A stretch of DNA of 64,000 nt from Thermococcus onnurineus NA1 (GCF_000018365.1 NC_011529.1:682001-746000); one strand, 5' to 3'; shown: positions 1 to 7,841, counted from the first letter of the stretch. Program-made: numbers and translations. Notes: generated from the letters alone by a model not told the origin.

Positions 1-110
1 GACTGGACAGAGAGGTCTTCAAAGAAGAGCTCGCCGCAGCTATTGAGAAGCTCCTGGATTTAAACACTCAAACTGAAGGAAACGAAACAGTTGAAGGAGG
101 TGGAAGCTGA
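1..110 (+). CDS. C-terminal fragment of a protein cut by the window edge (possibly an HTH regulator)
   Basis: An open frame enters from the left edge in frame 3 and ends at TGA 108-110, giving about 35 residues: a charged helix (LDREVFKEELAAAIEKLL) and a Gly/Ser-rich tail. The fragment is too short to identify. Its stop overlaps the next ATG as TGATG and carries a GGAGGTGG ribosome-binding site for it. This is the same arrangement as at 3711-3725, where the upstream gene is an ArsR-like HTH protein and the downstream gene is a paralogue of the next gene. By that analogy this may be an HTH regulator; that is inference. Confidence 0.6.
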   Translation, partial: LDREVFKEELAAAIEKLLDLNTQTEGNETVEGGGS

Positions 111-334
111 TGGGCCCTTACCTTCCCCAATACTTTTATGCTGAAACTCCTGGCTACGTCGAGTACGTGAACATAGCCCTCTGGCTCGTTCTCTTAGTGG
201 TGGTTCTATTCTCCATGTACTCTCTCCATAAGAACCTCAATGCAGTGCTCAGTGAAATGAAAGGTATAAACACAGTTGCCTCTGAGCTAAGAGAGCAGAC
301 TAATAGTGTTGAAAAGATCTTGGAGGAAGTATGA
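110..334 (+). CDS. Small membrane-anchored coiled-coil protein (74 aa)
   Basis: A short N-terminal segment is followed by one hydrophobic helix (about residues 22-39, NIALWLVLLVVVLFSMYSL) and then a charged heptad-like helix ending in EKILEEV. The start overlaps the upstream stop (TGATG) with GGAGGTGG upstream, so the two genes are translationally coupled. The protein resembles the one at 3723-3920 in length, single membrane helix and tail (both end LEEV after a K/L/E-rich helix), so the pair look like paralogues. A role in membrane-tethered sensing or in partnering the upstream regulator is inference; no family name is recognised. Confidence 0.7.
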   Translation: MGPYLPQYFYAETPGYVEYVNIALWLVLLVVVLFSMYSLHKNLNAVLSEMKGINTVASELREQTNSVEKILEEV

Positions 335-515
335 AAGTAGAGTGTCTTTCTTTAAACTTCCTCACGTCTTCTTTTCCTATTAACCTTCCCGGATGGCCAT
401 CTTAAACACAAATAAACGATGACTAACGTTGTTTAACAATGTCGACCAAAAAATCACAATAACCAGATCAAGGCTGAACAAACTTGAATCTATACAGACG
501 ATTTCATGAAGAAGG

Positions 516-523
516 CTTAAATA
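516..523 (+). promoter_or_regulatory. TATA box for the secreted protein gene at 560
   Basis: CTTAAATA lies about 40 nt before the ATG at 560, with a GAGGTGAT ribosome-binding site at about 547-554. The rest of 335-559 is AT-rich and shows no gene I can support. Confidence 0.5.
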
Positions 524-559
524 TGCCTTTTCACACAGGAATAACCGAGGTGATGTGAC

Positions 560-1744
560 ATGAGGTGGAAAAAAGCAATTGCACTGTTCCTTGGTTTGAT
601 GCTTATAACAACTACCCTATCTTTCGGAAGGGTTTCAGCCGAGGAAACTTCAGTAACAGTCATTCTTGTTAGTGATAACGAGGCCGACTGTGCACTGGCC
701 CAGTACCTAGCAAACGTGACCGGTGCGGTTGTTGTGATGACTACGTGGGGTGTTTACGATCCGAACGTAACTGCTGAGATTATGAGCTACGCTCCGGATG
801 AGGTCATAATAATAGGTGGTCCTGAGGCAGTGGTGGAGGAGTACGTTAATGATCTTCAAGAGCTGGGTATTACGGTGGAGCGCTGGGGTGGTCAAAACAG
901 GTACGAGACAAACCTCATGGTCATGACCCAAGCCCAAATCAAGTTCGGCCTTAAGTTCAAGGATAAGCTCATCATGGTTCCAGGCAACGACACGGCCGGA
1001 ATAAAGGCTGCCCTCAAGATAGCGGTCAGAGAGAGAGCGATGATTGCATTCGTCAATGAAACAACCAATGTGACCAAGCTGATGCTGAAGCTTCAGGTCA
1101 GAACCGGCAACGTGACCATCGTTGGGACTCCCTTTATGAACAGAACTCTGCTCAGGGTAAGGGAGCAGCTCAGAAACCAGTCCAGGGAGTGCAACTGTAC
1201 CAGTGTTCATGTCAACATAACTGCGGAGATAGCTCTCGAAGCGATAAACGCGGGTGAGGAGAGGATCAGCACCGCCAAAGCCCTCCTTGAGAACGCGACC
1301 CTCACTCCAATGCAGGAGAGACTGGTGGAGAGGATGCTGACGCTTGCAGAGAAAGAGCTGTCAGAAGCCAAAGAAGCCTACAGCGAAGGTAAATACGGAA
1401 AGGCCTACGGGATGGCGATAGCGGCGAAGGCCCACGCGGAGTTCGTGATAAGAATAGCCTCCAGCGATTGGAGCATGAGGATGGGGCTCAACCCCATGAT
1501 GAGGGCCAATGTAACACTCCACCGCCTGGAAGCCCAGATAAGAGTCCTAGAAAATGCTGGGATCGATGTCTCGGAATTAAAGAGCCTGGTTGAGCAGCTC
1601 AAGGTCGCCATCCAGAACAACGACGTGGAAATGGTCAACGTCCTCCTCATGAAAATCGAAGAGGCTCTTAGGGAGCTCTTCATGGGTGGCAAGTCCCACT
1701 TAAAGGCCCACGCTATGCCTTTTGCCCGTGGCGGAGCCCCATGA
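560..1744 (+). CDS. Secreted protein with a cell-wall-binding-repeat-2-like domain and a helical C-terminus
   Basis: 394 aa. Residues 1-27 form a Sec signal peptide (MRWKKAIALFLGLMLITTT, then VSAEE). Residues about 30-120 resemble a CWB2 (PF04122-type) unit, with the motifs EVIIIGGPEAV and VERWGGQNRYETN. A second, weaker Rossmann-like part follows (MVPGNDTAGIKAAL, GNVTIVGTPFMN), then an all-helical, charged C-terminal half from about residue 215. Many NxT/NxS sequons fit an extracellular glycoprotein. The start has GAGGTGAT at ideal spacing. The product is probably exported to the S-layer or pseudoperiplasm; its substrate is unknown. Confidence 0.75.
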   Translation: MRWKKAIALFLGLMLITTTLSFGRVSAEETSVTVILVSDNEADCALAQYLANVTGAVVVMTTWGVYDPNVTAEIMSYAPDEVIIIGGPEAVVEEYVNDLQELGITVERWGGQNRYETNLMVMTQAQIKFGLKFKDKLIMVPGNDTAGIKAALKIAVRERAMIAFVNETTNVTKLMLKLQVRTGNVTIVGTPFMNRTLLRVREQLRNQSRECNCTSVHVNITAEIALEAINAGEERISTAKALLENATLTPMQERLVERMLTLAEKELSEAKEAYSEGKYGKAYGMAIAAKAHAEFVIRIASSDWSMRMGLNPMMRANVTLHRLEAQIRVLENAGIDVSELKSLVEQLKVAIQNNDVEMVNVLLMKIEEALRELFMGGKSHLKAHAMPFARGGAP

Positions 1745-1906
1745 TGTTTAATTTTGTTTTTGATCCTTTTTATTTATCTGACTTCTTGTCGCCCTAAATA
1801 TGGAAGTCAGAGACCGAGAGAGAAAACAACCACTCCTCAATTAGTATTCTCTTCAGCTTGAGCCGCATGGTGTATGGGCCTAAGGCTACGTTTTTAACTG
1901 TATCTC

Positions 1907-1958
1907 CACCGAAAACTTTATAAAGTCTCCGACATATGTAATATTAGACTTACACATG
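1907..1958 (+). promoter_or_regulatory. Promoter plus inverted-repeat operator shared with the locus at 53.4 kb
   Basis: CACCGAAAACTTTATAAAG (1907-1925) holds the BRE/TATA. About 25 nt downstream, across the expected start of transcription, lies an inverted repeat: CATATGTAA (1933-1941), N8, TTACACATG (1950-1958). The same 19-mer and the same inverted repeat with the same N8 spacing recur in reverse orientation at 53412-53464. The position over the start site suggests repressor binding (inference). Confidence 0.75.
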
Positions 1959-1973
1959 GAGGAGGTTGAGAAC

Positions 1974-2804
1974 ATGATAAATATGAAGTTGTTTGGAGTT
2001 GGACTCCTCGCCCTGCTGGTTGGAATGACCCTTGGAGCGGTCGCGGCAATGCCGAGCTGGGCTGGTCCAAGGATGCCGGTTCAGGAGACCGCACCCCTCA
2101 TGGACAGCACACTCACCACCTACTACGCTGATCTGAGCCAGGAGGAAATAGATGGCCTGCTCTGGATGAGAGAAGAAGAGAAGCTCGCCAGGGACGTTTA
2201 CCTCACGCTCTACGAGATGTATGGACTGCCAATATTTTACAACATAGCCCAGAGCGAGCAGACGCACACTGACACCGTGCTTGCCCTGATAGAGAAGTAC
2301 AACCTTACCGATCCGGCCACCGACGAGATAGGCGTCTTCACGAACCCGGAGCTTCAGGCCCTCTACGATCAGCTCATCGAGATGGGCAGCCAGAGCCTCG
2401 TCGACGCCCTCAAGGTCGGGGCATTGATAGAGGAGACCGACATAGTGGACCTCGAGGAGAGGATAGCCCAGACCGACAACGCCGACATAATCCAAGTCTA
2501 TGAAAGCCTCAAGGCCGGAAGCGAGAACCACCTCAGAGCATTCACGAGCACCCTCGAGAACTACGGGGTAATCTACGAACCGCAGGTGGTCAGCGAAGAC
2601 TACTACCAAGAGGTCATCAGCTCGGCAAACAGCCACGGCTTCGGCAATCCGATGGGCGACGTTGTCAGGGGCCACGGAATGTGGGGAAGCGCCGCGCAGG
2701 AGCCGGTTCAGGACACCAGCATTATTGCGGGCATCGTAAATGCCTTCAGGCACGCCTGGAGCTGGATGAACGGATTGGTCCAGAGACTCGGCATGCCGAT
2801 TTGA
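1974..2804 (+). CDS. DUF2202 ferritin-like secreted protein
   Basis: 276 aa from the ATG at 1974, chosen because GGAGGT at 1961-1966 sits 8 nt before it; the in-frame ATG at 1956 lies inside the operator. Residues about 4-26 form a signal peptide or anchor. The core carries the DUF2202 hallmarks: WMREEEKLARDVYLTLYEMY, IFYNIAQSEQTHTDTVLALI, and a later ENHLRAFTSTLE helix. The Glu and His residues (EEEK, E-xx-H) are placed as in ferritin-like diiron four-helix bundles. Its role is unknown; oxidative or metal stress is a plausible guess. It is controlled by the inverted-repeat promoter upstream. A T-rich run follows the stop. Confidence 0.8.
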   Translation: MINMKLFGVGLLALLVGMTLGAVAAMPSWAGPRMPVQETAPLMDSTLTTYYADLSQEEIDGLLWMREEEKLARDVYLTLYEMYGLPIFYNIAQSEQTHTDTVLALIEKYNLTDPATDEIGVFTNPELQALYDQLIEMGSQSLVDALKVGALIEETDIVDLEERIAQTDNADIIQVYESLKAGSENHLRAFTSTLENYGVIYEPQVVSEDYYQEVISSANSHGFGNPMGDVVRGHGMWGSAAQEPVQDTSIIAGIVNAFRHAWSWMNGLVQRLGMPI

Positions 2805-2808
2805 AGCC

Positions 2809-2829
2809 TTTCTTTTTTCTTCCCTCTTA
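2809..2829 (+). terminator. T-rich archaeal terminator after the DUF2202 gene
   Basis: An oligo-T/C tract (TTTCTTTTTTCTTCCCTCTT) starts just after the stop codon. Archaeal RNA polymerase terminates at such tracts. Because the next gene starts only 50 nt on with no clear TATA box of its own, readthrough is likely partial. Confidence 0.45.
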
Positions 2830-2857
2830 ATGTGGTGGAAATCGAGGAGGCTTGAGT

Positions 2858-3160
2858 ATGGAGGTCAAAGCCTGGCACTTTGTTGAATTTGGAGAGTTTC
2901 CCGTTGAAGAGATAGACGTTGATGAGGTCAAAGATGACGCCCTTGCCCTGCTGAGGCGTGCCAAAGTTGAGAGGTACGAAACACCACACGGAACTGTGCT
3001 CAAGCTCATGGACAGTTATGGAAACTACATTGGAAAAGTCGTAGGCGGGTGCAGTCTAGATAAGCTCACAATAGGAAGCGCTTACCAGACTCCGTTTGGA
3101 ATCAAAGTAACGCTCGACTGCGGCGAAACAATCGTTGGATGGCTCTATCTGGAGGGATGA
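2858..3160 (+). CDS. Small uncharacterised protein, paralogue of the C-terminal domain of the gene at 52929
   Basis: 100 aa from ATG 2858, preceded by GGAGG at 2845-2850; an in-frame TTG at 2852 is less well spaced. There is no signal peptide, so it is cytosolic. From about residue 17 it aligns by eye with the C-terminal 85 residues of the secreted protein at 52929-53396: both have an ID-x-x-EV start, a Y-[IV]-GKVVG segment, a Y-x-T-x-x-G-[IV]-KV strand and a terminal IVG segment. No family is recognised. It lies downstream of the DUF2202 gene, whose promoter is also duplicated at 53.4 kb. Confidence 0.75.
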   Translation: MEVKAWHFVEFGEFPVEEIDVDEVKDDALALLRRAKVERYETPHGTVLKLMDSYGNYIGKVVGGCSLDKLTIGSAYQTPFGIKVTLDCGETIVGWLYLEG

Positions 3161-3162
3161 AA

Positions 3163-3348
3163 ATGCCGAGGGGATTTGGTGGACCTATCATGAGGGGCCC
3201 AATGTTCGGAAGGCGGAGATGGGGCTTCGGATGGATGTGGTGGGGCTTTGGAATATTTGCAATCTTTTTCATATTTGCGCGCTTGGTATTCCTGCTCCTG
3301 CCCCTCCTCCTGGTAGGGGCGCTGCTTTACGCCCTCCTGAAGCGCTGA
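3163..3348 (+). CDS. Very small Gly/Arg/Trp-rich membrane protein
   Basis: 61 aa. The N-terminus is rich in Gly, Arg, Met and Trp (MPRGFGGPIMRGPMFGRRRW), followed by one long hydrophobic stretch (about residues 30-58) that could make one or two membrane helices. ATG 3163 is chosen because GGAGGGA at 3151-3157 is then about 6 nt away; ATG 3157 overlaps the upstream stop. It is coupled to the gene at 2858. Function unknown. Confidence 0.6.
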   Translation: MPRGFGGPIMRGPMFGRRRWGFGWMWWGFGIFAIFFIFARLVFLLLPLLLVGALLYALLKR

Positions 3349-3417
3349 TTTCGAAAGCTTTTTATTTTTCCCCTTCCAACTTATGCAAGAACCCTGCCCT
3401 ATGGAAGGCCAAGCGTG

Positions 3418-3720
3418 ATGAAGATGGTTGAGAGCATTCAAGAACTGGCAGTGATCGCGGAGGCATTGAGCTCTCCAATCAGAGTTAGGATACTCAAGAT
3501 GCTCTGCGAGAAGGAGTGGTACGTTTACGAGCTCGCAAAGACCTTGGGCATTTCTCGCCAGCTGCTTTATCTCCATCTGAAAAAGCTGGAAAAGGCAAAC
3601 CTCGTCGAAAGCGAGCTTCGCCTCGAGCCAAACGATCCAAGGGCAAAGAAGTATTATCGGGCAAAGCCCTTCAAGCTCGTCATCGATAACGAGATTGTGA
3701 AAAACCTGAAGGAGGTGTGA
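3418..3720 (+). CDS. ArsR-like winged-helix transcription regulator
   Basis: 100 aa. A compact winged helix: ALSSPIRVRILKMLCEKEWYVYELAKTLGISRQLLYLHLKKLEKANLVES covers helices 1 to 3 and the start of the wing, and a basic wing follows (DPRAKKYYRAKPFKL). This is typical of ArsR/HTH_5 repressors that act as dimers. No Cys metal site is visible. A GCTTTTTA TATA-like box lies near 3355-3363. The start could also be GTG 3415 or ATG 3424. The stop overlaps the next gene's start region, so the regulator and the membrane protein are co-expressed. Confidence 0.8.
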   Translation: MKMVESIQELAVIAEALSSPIRVRILKMLCEKEWYVYELAKTLGISRQLLYLHLKKLEKANLVESELRLEPNDPRAKKYYRAKPFKLVIDNEIVKNLKEV

Positions 3721-3722
3721 TG

Positions 3723-3920
3723 ATGCCGTATAACTCAGCCCCGAGCGGGTGGATATCCATAATTCTCGGACTGATCCTGATAGCCATAATGGTCTTCGCC
3801 TTCTACCAAATGAACAAGACGCTGGGTGAGCTGAAACTCGAGCTGTCAAACCTGCGGAACACTCTGGAGGAGACCAAGAGACACACTGAAGACGTCAAAA
3901 AGAAGCTTGAGGAAGTCTGA
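3723..3920 (+). CDS. Small membrane-anchored coiled-coil protein, paralogue of the gene at 110
   Basis: 65 aa: a short N-terminus, one membrane helix (WISIILGLILIAIMVFAFY), then a charged coiled coil ending KKKLEEV. GGAGGTG lies at 3711-3717; ATG 3723 has the better spacing and ATG 3720 overlaps the TGA. It follows an ArsR-like regulator exactly as the gene at 110 follows its upstream gene. A partner or antagonist role for the regulator at the membrane is inference only. Confidence 0.7.
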   Translation: MPYNSAPSGWISIILGLILIAIMVFAFYQMNKTLGELKLELSNLRNTLEETKRHTEDVKKKLEEV

Positions 3921-3921
3921 A

Positions 3922-4914
3922 ATGCTGCCGCCAGGTAAAATTCCCCCAGAAAAACTCAGGGAGATAGTGTTCAACCGCTTAGGGGCACCTGGGGAGAGGG
4001 TAATAGCCAAATCAGACCTAGGTGTAGATGCCACTGCGATTGATTTCGGTTCTTCCGTTTTAGTTGCCTCAACCGACCCTATCACAGGAGCCGAAGAGAA
4101 AATAGGATTTTATGCGGTTCACATCAACGCTAACGACGTTGCCACCTTCGGGGCAAAGCCAAAGTGGTTTCTGGTCTCAATTCTCCTTCCGGAGAACTCA
4201 GATGATGCCCTGCTCGTCAAAATCATGGATGAACTCCACGAGAGCGCCAGTAAACTCGGCGTCGCAATAGTTGGCGGTCATACGGAGGTAACTCCCGGCC
4301 TCGATAGGCCGATAGTCGCAGGCACCATGCTGGGAGAGGTTCCGAAAGAAAAGCTCGTAACCTCGAACGGAGCTAAGCCAGGCGATGCAATAATCCTCAC
4401 TAAGTGGGCCGGTTTGGAGGGAACGGCCATAATAGCAAGCGAGAGGGGTAAGGAGCTCGAAAAAGCTTTCGGAAAGGAGTTCGTGGAGAAAGCACAGTCC
4501 CTCATCGAGATGATAAGTGTCGTGGAAGACGCTTTAACTGCCAACGAGATCGGCGTCAATGCTATGCACGACCCCACTGAAGGCGGTGTGGCGAACGGCC
4601 TCCACGAGATGGCCGACGCTGCCAAACTCGGCTTCCGCGTTTACGCAGAGCGGATTCCGATAAGGAAAGAAACACTGAAAATCTGTGAGTTTTATGACCT
4701 CAATCCGCTCGCCCTCATCAGCTCAGGCGCGCTCATGATAGCCGCCCCCAAAGAAAAGGCAGATAGTATAATCTCCGCCCTCAAGAGGAAGGGCATAAAC
4801 GCCTCGGTAATCGGGGAGTTCCTAGAAGACAAAGAATCGAGAGTAATGGTTGATAACGGAAAGGAAAAGCCTCTGGAGAGGCCAGAGAGCGACGAGCTCT
4901 GGAAGGTCGTTTAG
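3922..4914 (+). CDS. AIR synthase (PurM)/HypE-related protein
   Basis: 330 aa. The N-terminal part has the PurM/SelD/HypE ATP-binding layout (KSDLGVDATAIDFGSSVLVASTDPITGA, then HINANDVATFGAKPKWF). AIVGGHTEVTP and HDPTEGGVANGLHEMA match the glycine-rich and C-terminal PurM motifs. Proteins of this group phosphorylate or dehydrate small substrates; this branch is usually annotated as hydrogenase expression/formation-like, but no hyp genes adjoin it, so the substrate is unknown. ATG 3922 is chosen because GAGGAAG precedes it; an in-frame TTG at 3907 is rejected. It is convergent with, and overlaps by 4 nt, the next gene. Confidence 0.8.
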   Translation: MLPPGKIPPEKLREIVFNRLGAPGERVIAKSDLGVDATAIDFGSSVLVASTDPITGAEEKIGFYAVHINANDVATFGAKPKWFLVSILLPENSDDALLVKIMDELHESASKLGVAIVGGHTEVTPGLDRPIVAGTMLGEVPKEKLVTSNGAKPGDAIILTKWAGLEGTAIIASERGKELEKAFGKEFVEKAQSLIEMISVVEDALTANEIGVNAMHDPTEGGVANGLHEMADAAKLGFRVYAERIPIRKETLKICEFYDLNPLALISSGALMIAAPKEKADSIISALKRKGINASVIGEFLEDKESRVMVDNGKEKPLERPESDELWKVV

Positions 4915-5783
4915 AGCTCCACGGAAATTCTGAGCTTTTCTTCCTCCTCGAGCTTTCTCAGTATCTCTAGAGCAGTTTTTGGGTTCAGGGGCATCGTCCT
5001 GAGGTGCTCGTAGGCCTTCCTTATTTCCTCACGCTGGTAGCCTTGAGCCCTGCGCTCCATGTAGAGAAGAACCGCAAGCAGAACACCTTTGATGCTCTTC
5101 TCCGGCAATGGAAGGAGTTTCCAGCCACTGTCATAGACGTAAGCTGCTTTGGGCGTTTCGTCGCCTGTCAGATCCTCCACAGGAACGGTATTTGATCCCT
5201 CTTTTGAGGTCAGATACTCGATGAGCATCTTCTCAGGGTAGCCTTCTCTTTTCAGCCCTATGAAGCTCAACTCCATCGCCCTGAGAAGAGACGAGAGTCT
5301 CTCGATGTCATCTATGCGGGACTTCGACAGGATAGACAGCTTGAGAACGGCCTTCTCGACGGGTTCCTCCTCAACGTTGACCGTAAGCAGAACCCTGTCC
5401 CTCAGCCTAGAGCCTTCTTCAAATGCCTTGACCGCTATCCACATCGCACCGTTGGTGAGAATGCCGTAGCGAACACCTGAGTTGAAGCAGTAGCGGGCAA
5501 GCTGCCTCAGAGGCTCCTCGCGCTTGAGGATGTTCACACCAAGGTTCTTAGCTTCGACGTAGGCGAAGACCCCCCCGTTCAGAATGAGCGCGTAGTCAGC
5601 CCTCCCATCCTCGGTTCTCTCCTCTGGACGAACCTCCTCAGGGTTGTTCCAGTCCCACCCGAGGGCCTGAAAAATCTCGCCTATTAGGTGCTGCTTCACA
5701 GCCTCCTCGTTCTTCACGTAGAGCTCTCTGTGAGAGCGGATCTTTCTGATAACGTTCAAAACGGCCCTTCTCAGCTCGTCCAT
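4911..5783 (-). CDS. Isolated PD-(D/E)XK nuclease-like protein (type I restriction HsdR N-terminal-like)
   Basis: 290 aa from ATG 5783 (GGTGGGTG upstream). Residues about 10-130 look like the HsdR_N nuclease domain: an early helix, then IGEIFQALGWDWNNPEEVRPE, GRADYALILNGGVFAYVEAKN (the Asp and ExK catalytic signature) and a QLARYCFNSGVRYGILTNG strand. The C-terminal half is helical and unassigned. There is no methylase, specificity or translocase gene nearby, so it is not a full restriction system. It follows the DUF364 gene with one base between stop and start, implying one transcript. Confidence 0.75.
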   Translation of the reverse strand: MDELRRAVLNVIRKIRSHRELYVKNEEAVKQHLIGEIFQALGWDWNNPEEVRPEERTEDGRADYALILNGGVFAYVEAKNLGVNILKREEPLRQLARYCFNSGVRYGILTNGAMWIAVKAFEEGSRLRDRVLLTVNVEEEPVEKAVLKLSILSKSRIDDIERLSSLLRAMELSFIGLKREGYPEKMLIEYLTSKEGSNTVPVEDLTGDETPKAAYVYDSGWKLLPLPEKSIKGVLLAVLLYMERRAQGYQREEIRKAYEHLRTMPLNPKTALEILRKLEEEEKLRISVEL

Positions 5784-5784
5784 A

Positions 5785-6531
5785 TCACCCACCGACCTCG
5801 ATGATGTACTTCCTGCTTCCAGCCTCAAAACCCCTAAATGAGCCAAGCTTGAGCTTGGTGAGGGCCCCATCAACGTCGATTACCTTCATTGCCGCCAGGT
5901 GAGTAACTCTCGTACCCTTCAGGAACTCCGGTAAGAGCTGGGCCGTAGGGCCGGTCAGCACGAAGAGCTCTGCTTTTTTGGCCCTATCAAGCATCATATC
6001 GAGGGTACCGTTTAGAATTGCAGAACCGCTCGCTATTACGGCATCGACTTCTGGCAGAAGCCAGTACTCAAGGGCATCGCTGAAGGTGTTCCTGTCCCAG
6101 AGCTTCGGGTTGCGCTCGAAAACGAGGACATCAAAACCCTTCCCCTGAAGGGCCCTTACCACCGGAGGCATATTGCCGATAACGGCCACCTTCTCAAAAC
6201 TCTCATCCAGGAGTTCAACGACGTCCACGTTCGGAGCTTCAGAGAGATCTAGGTAGTACTGAGAAACCGCGTTTATAGCGGCCAGGGCGAGCGTCCTCTC
6301 GATGATGTTCAGACTGTCGGCTTTTTCGATGAACGCCTCCAGAGAGGGCTCCTCGATTGAAGTCCTGTACCGTCCCACCTCCTCGGGCAGAGTCATGGCG
6401 ACGCCGATGGATTTCCCGCGCTCACCCTCTATCAGAACATAAGTATACGGCAGTGCAAAGGAGAAGTCAATCAGCCTGAAATCTTCCCTGGTTAGGGTAA
6501 GTGCCTTCCGTTTTATCTCCCGTAACAGCAT
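5785..6531 (-). CDS. DUF364 family protein (putative heavy-metal chelation domain)
   Basis: 248 aa. The N-terminal part (about 1-90) resembles the DUF4213 cap and the C-terminal part the DUF364 Rossmann-like domain: EKVAVIGNMPPVV, VLVFERNPKL, AVIASGSAILNGTLDMML, FVLTGPTAQLLPEFL. The family is linked to metal or corrinoid chelation by structure; the substrate here is unknown. No good ribosome-binding site precedes the ATG, and a TATA-like element lies about 25 nt upstream, so the mRNA is probably leaderless. Cotranscribed with the nuclease-like gene at 4911. Confidence 0.8.
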   Translation of the reverse strand: MLLREIKRKALTLTREDFRLIDFSFALPYTYVLIEGERGKSIGVAMTLPEEVGRYRTSIEEPSLEAFIEKADSLNIIERTLALAAINAVSQYYLDLSEAPNVDVVELLDESFEKVAVIGNMPPVVRALQGKGFDVLVFERNPKLWDRNTFSDALEYWLLPEVDAVIASGSAILNGTLDMMLDRAKKAELFVLTGPTAQLLPEFLKGTRVTHLAAMKVIDVDGALTKLKLGSFRGFEAGSRKYIIEVGG

Positions 6532-6553
6532 GAGGACATTTACGCACGAGACC

Positions 6554-6563
6554 TAAAAGCTTT
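6554..6563. promoter_or_regulatory. Palindromic TATA element shared by divergent genes
   Basis: AAAAGCTTTT lies between the DUF364 gene (minus) and the amidotransferase gene (plus). It is correctly spaced, about 25-30 nt, to serve both transcription starts. Confidence 0.45.
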
Positions 6564-6598
6564 TGGGGTTCTTGGGCTAGGCTCCTATGGTGGAAGAT

Positions 6599-7390
6599 AT
6601 GTGCCGGATACTCTTTGCGGCTGGCGATGGAAAGGGAATCATACCTCTAGTCGACGCAATCGTTAAGGCCTCGGAAAACGACCCATATAAGGAGCGCAGG
6701 GGAAAGGGAAGACAGCACAAGGACGGCTGGGGCTACGTCCTGCTGAAAGACGGGAGCGTGAGACACTACAGAAGTATGAAGCCAATATTTGAAGACTTCA
6801 AAGCAGTTGAATCCCTAAAGGCCGGGCTCAAGGGATTCTCCGTGCTGATGATCCACACGAGGGCAGCTAGCCAGGGGATTAAAAATCTCTTCAACGTCCA
6901 GCCCTTTGCCTTCTCGACAAGAAGGGGTTTCAACTTCTGGCTTCTCCACAACGGCGACCTCGACAAGGCGAAGATTATAGAGCTCGCCGAGCTTGATGAG
7001 AAAGACCTGAGAAACGCCTCCGACAGCTACACCTTCGCCACTTACCTCTGCAGAAGGCTTCCAAGTCCGAAGCTCGAGGATCTTCTAATTCACTACAAGA
7101 TAATAGAGGAGACCACCAAGAGCGTTTTTAATACAATGACACTCTTTCAGAGTTCTGAAGGGGACTTCAGTGCCTTCATAACAGCCAAGATGGTCGATGA
7201 ACTGCTTCAGAAACCGGAGCACTATGACTACTCAAAGCTGCTTCTCCTGAGGGAAGAGAACCTCTTTGCGGTCGCTTCTTCCACGGTGGAGCTCTACCAC
7301 AAGGCTCATTATGAAGTTATACCAAACGAGACGGCCCTCTACGTTAAGGTACTCGAAGAGAACGTGGAAGTCGAAACTGTTCACCTGTGA
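6599..7390 (+). CDS. Class II (Ntn) glutamine amidotransferase-like protein
   Basis: 263 aa. The start at ATG 6599 puts Cys at position 2 (MCRILFAAGD), the N-terminal nucleophile of class II amidotransferases, and GGTGG lies 5 nt upstream. Other family signatures are HKDGWGYVLL, VLMIHTRAASQG (Arg binding glutamine), NVQPFAF and LLHNGDLDK (oxyanion Asn-Gly). There is no synthase domain, so it is a stand-alone amidotransferase or hydrolase of the GATase_4/YafJ type. The acceptor is unknown. Confidence 0.85.
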   Translation: MCRILFAAGDGKGIIPLVDAIVKASENDPYKERRGKGRQHKDGWGYVLLKDGSVRHYRSMKPIFEDFKAVESLKAGLKGFSVLMIHTRAASQGIKNLFNVQPFAFSTRRGFNFWLLHNGDLDKAKIIELAELDEKDLRNASDSYTFATYLCRRLPSPKLEDLLIHYKIIEETTKSVFNTMTLFQSSEGDFSAFITAKMVDELLQKPEHYDYSKLLLLREENLFAVASSTVELYHKAHYEVIPNETALYVKVLEENVEVETVHL

Positions 7391-7433
7391 AAGGTTATAT
7401 AGGACGTCTCCCCATTTCCTTTTTGGTGATGGC

Positions 7434-7841
7434 ATGGAAGAGAACGCCCCGATTAAAGTTTATATGACGAGAAAGCTCATAGGCGTTGAACCTGATGATA
7501 CCGTAAAGCGGGCCTGCGAGGTCATGGTCGAGTTCGACATCGGTTCTCTGGTTGTCGTTGATAAAGGGAAAGTGATCGGCTTCTTCACGAAGAGCGACGT
7601 GATAAGGCGCGTTGTAATTCCAGGTTTACCGAACACGACACCCGTCAGGGAGATAATGAGCAGCGAGCTAATAACTGTTAACGCAAACACACCTGTGAGA
7701 GAGGTACTTGACCTGATGGCGAAGAAGGGCGTTAAGCACATGCTCATCGAGGAGAACGGTGAGATAATTGGCATCTTCAGCCTGAGCGACCTCCTTACCG
7801 CCAGCAGAAGAAGGCTTGAAACGGCCATAGCGGCTGAGTGA
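7434..7841 (+). CDS. Paired CBS-domain protein
   Basis: 135 aa with two tandem CBS modules (about 5-60 and 68-130): VYMTRKLIGVEPDDTVKRACEVM then GSLVVVDKGKVIGFFTKSDVIR, and IMSSELITVNANTPVREVLDLM then HMLIEENGEIIGIFSLSDLL. Such pairs bind adenine nucleotides and regulate partner enzymes. A GGTTATATAGG TATA box lies at 7391-7401 and GGTGAT precedes ATG 7434. The stop overlaps the start of the metallophosphoesterase gene (TGATG), suggesting joint function. Confidence 0.9.
   Translation: MEENAPIKVYMTRKLIGVEPDDTVKRACEVMVEFDIGSLVVVDKGKVIGFFTKSDVIRRVVIPGLPNTTPVREIMSSELITVNANTPVREVLDLMAKKGVKHMLIEENGEIIGIFSLSDLLTASRRRLETAIAAE

Noticed and set aside
335-515. Possible box C/D RNA (CGATGAC followed by GA-rich sequence)
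   Set aside because: No CTGA D box at a fitting distance and no D'/C' pair.
3145-3849. 234-codon minus-strand frame opposite the small membrane and HTH genes
   Set aside because: The plus strand carries three coupled genes with RBSs and recognisable HTH and membrane helices.
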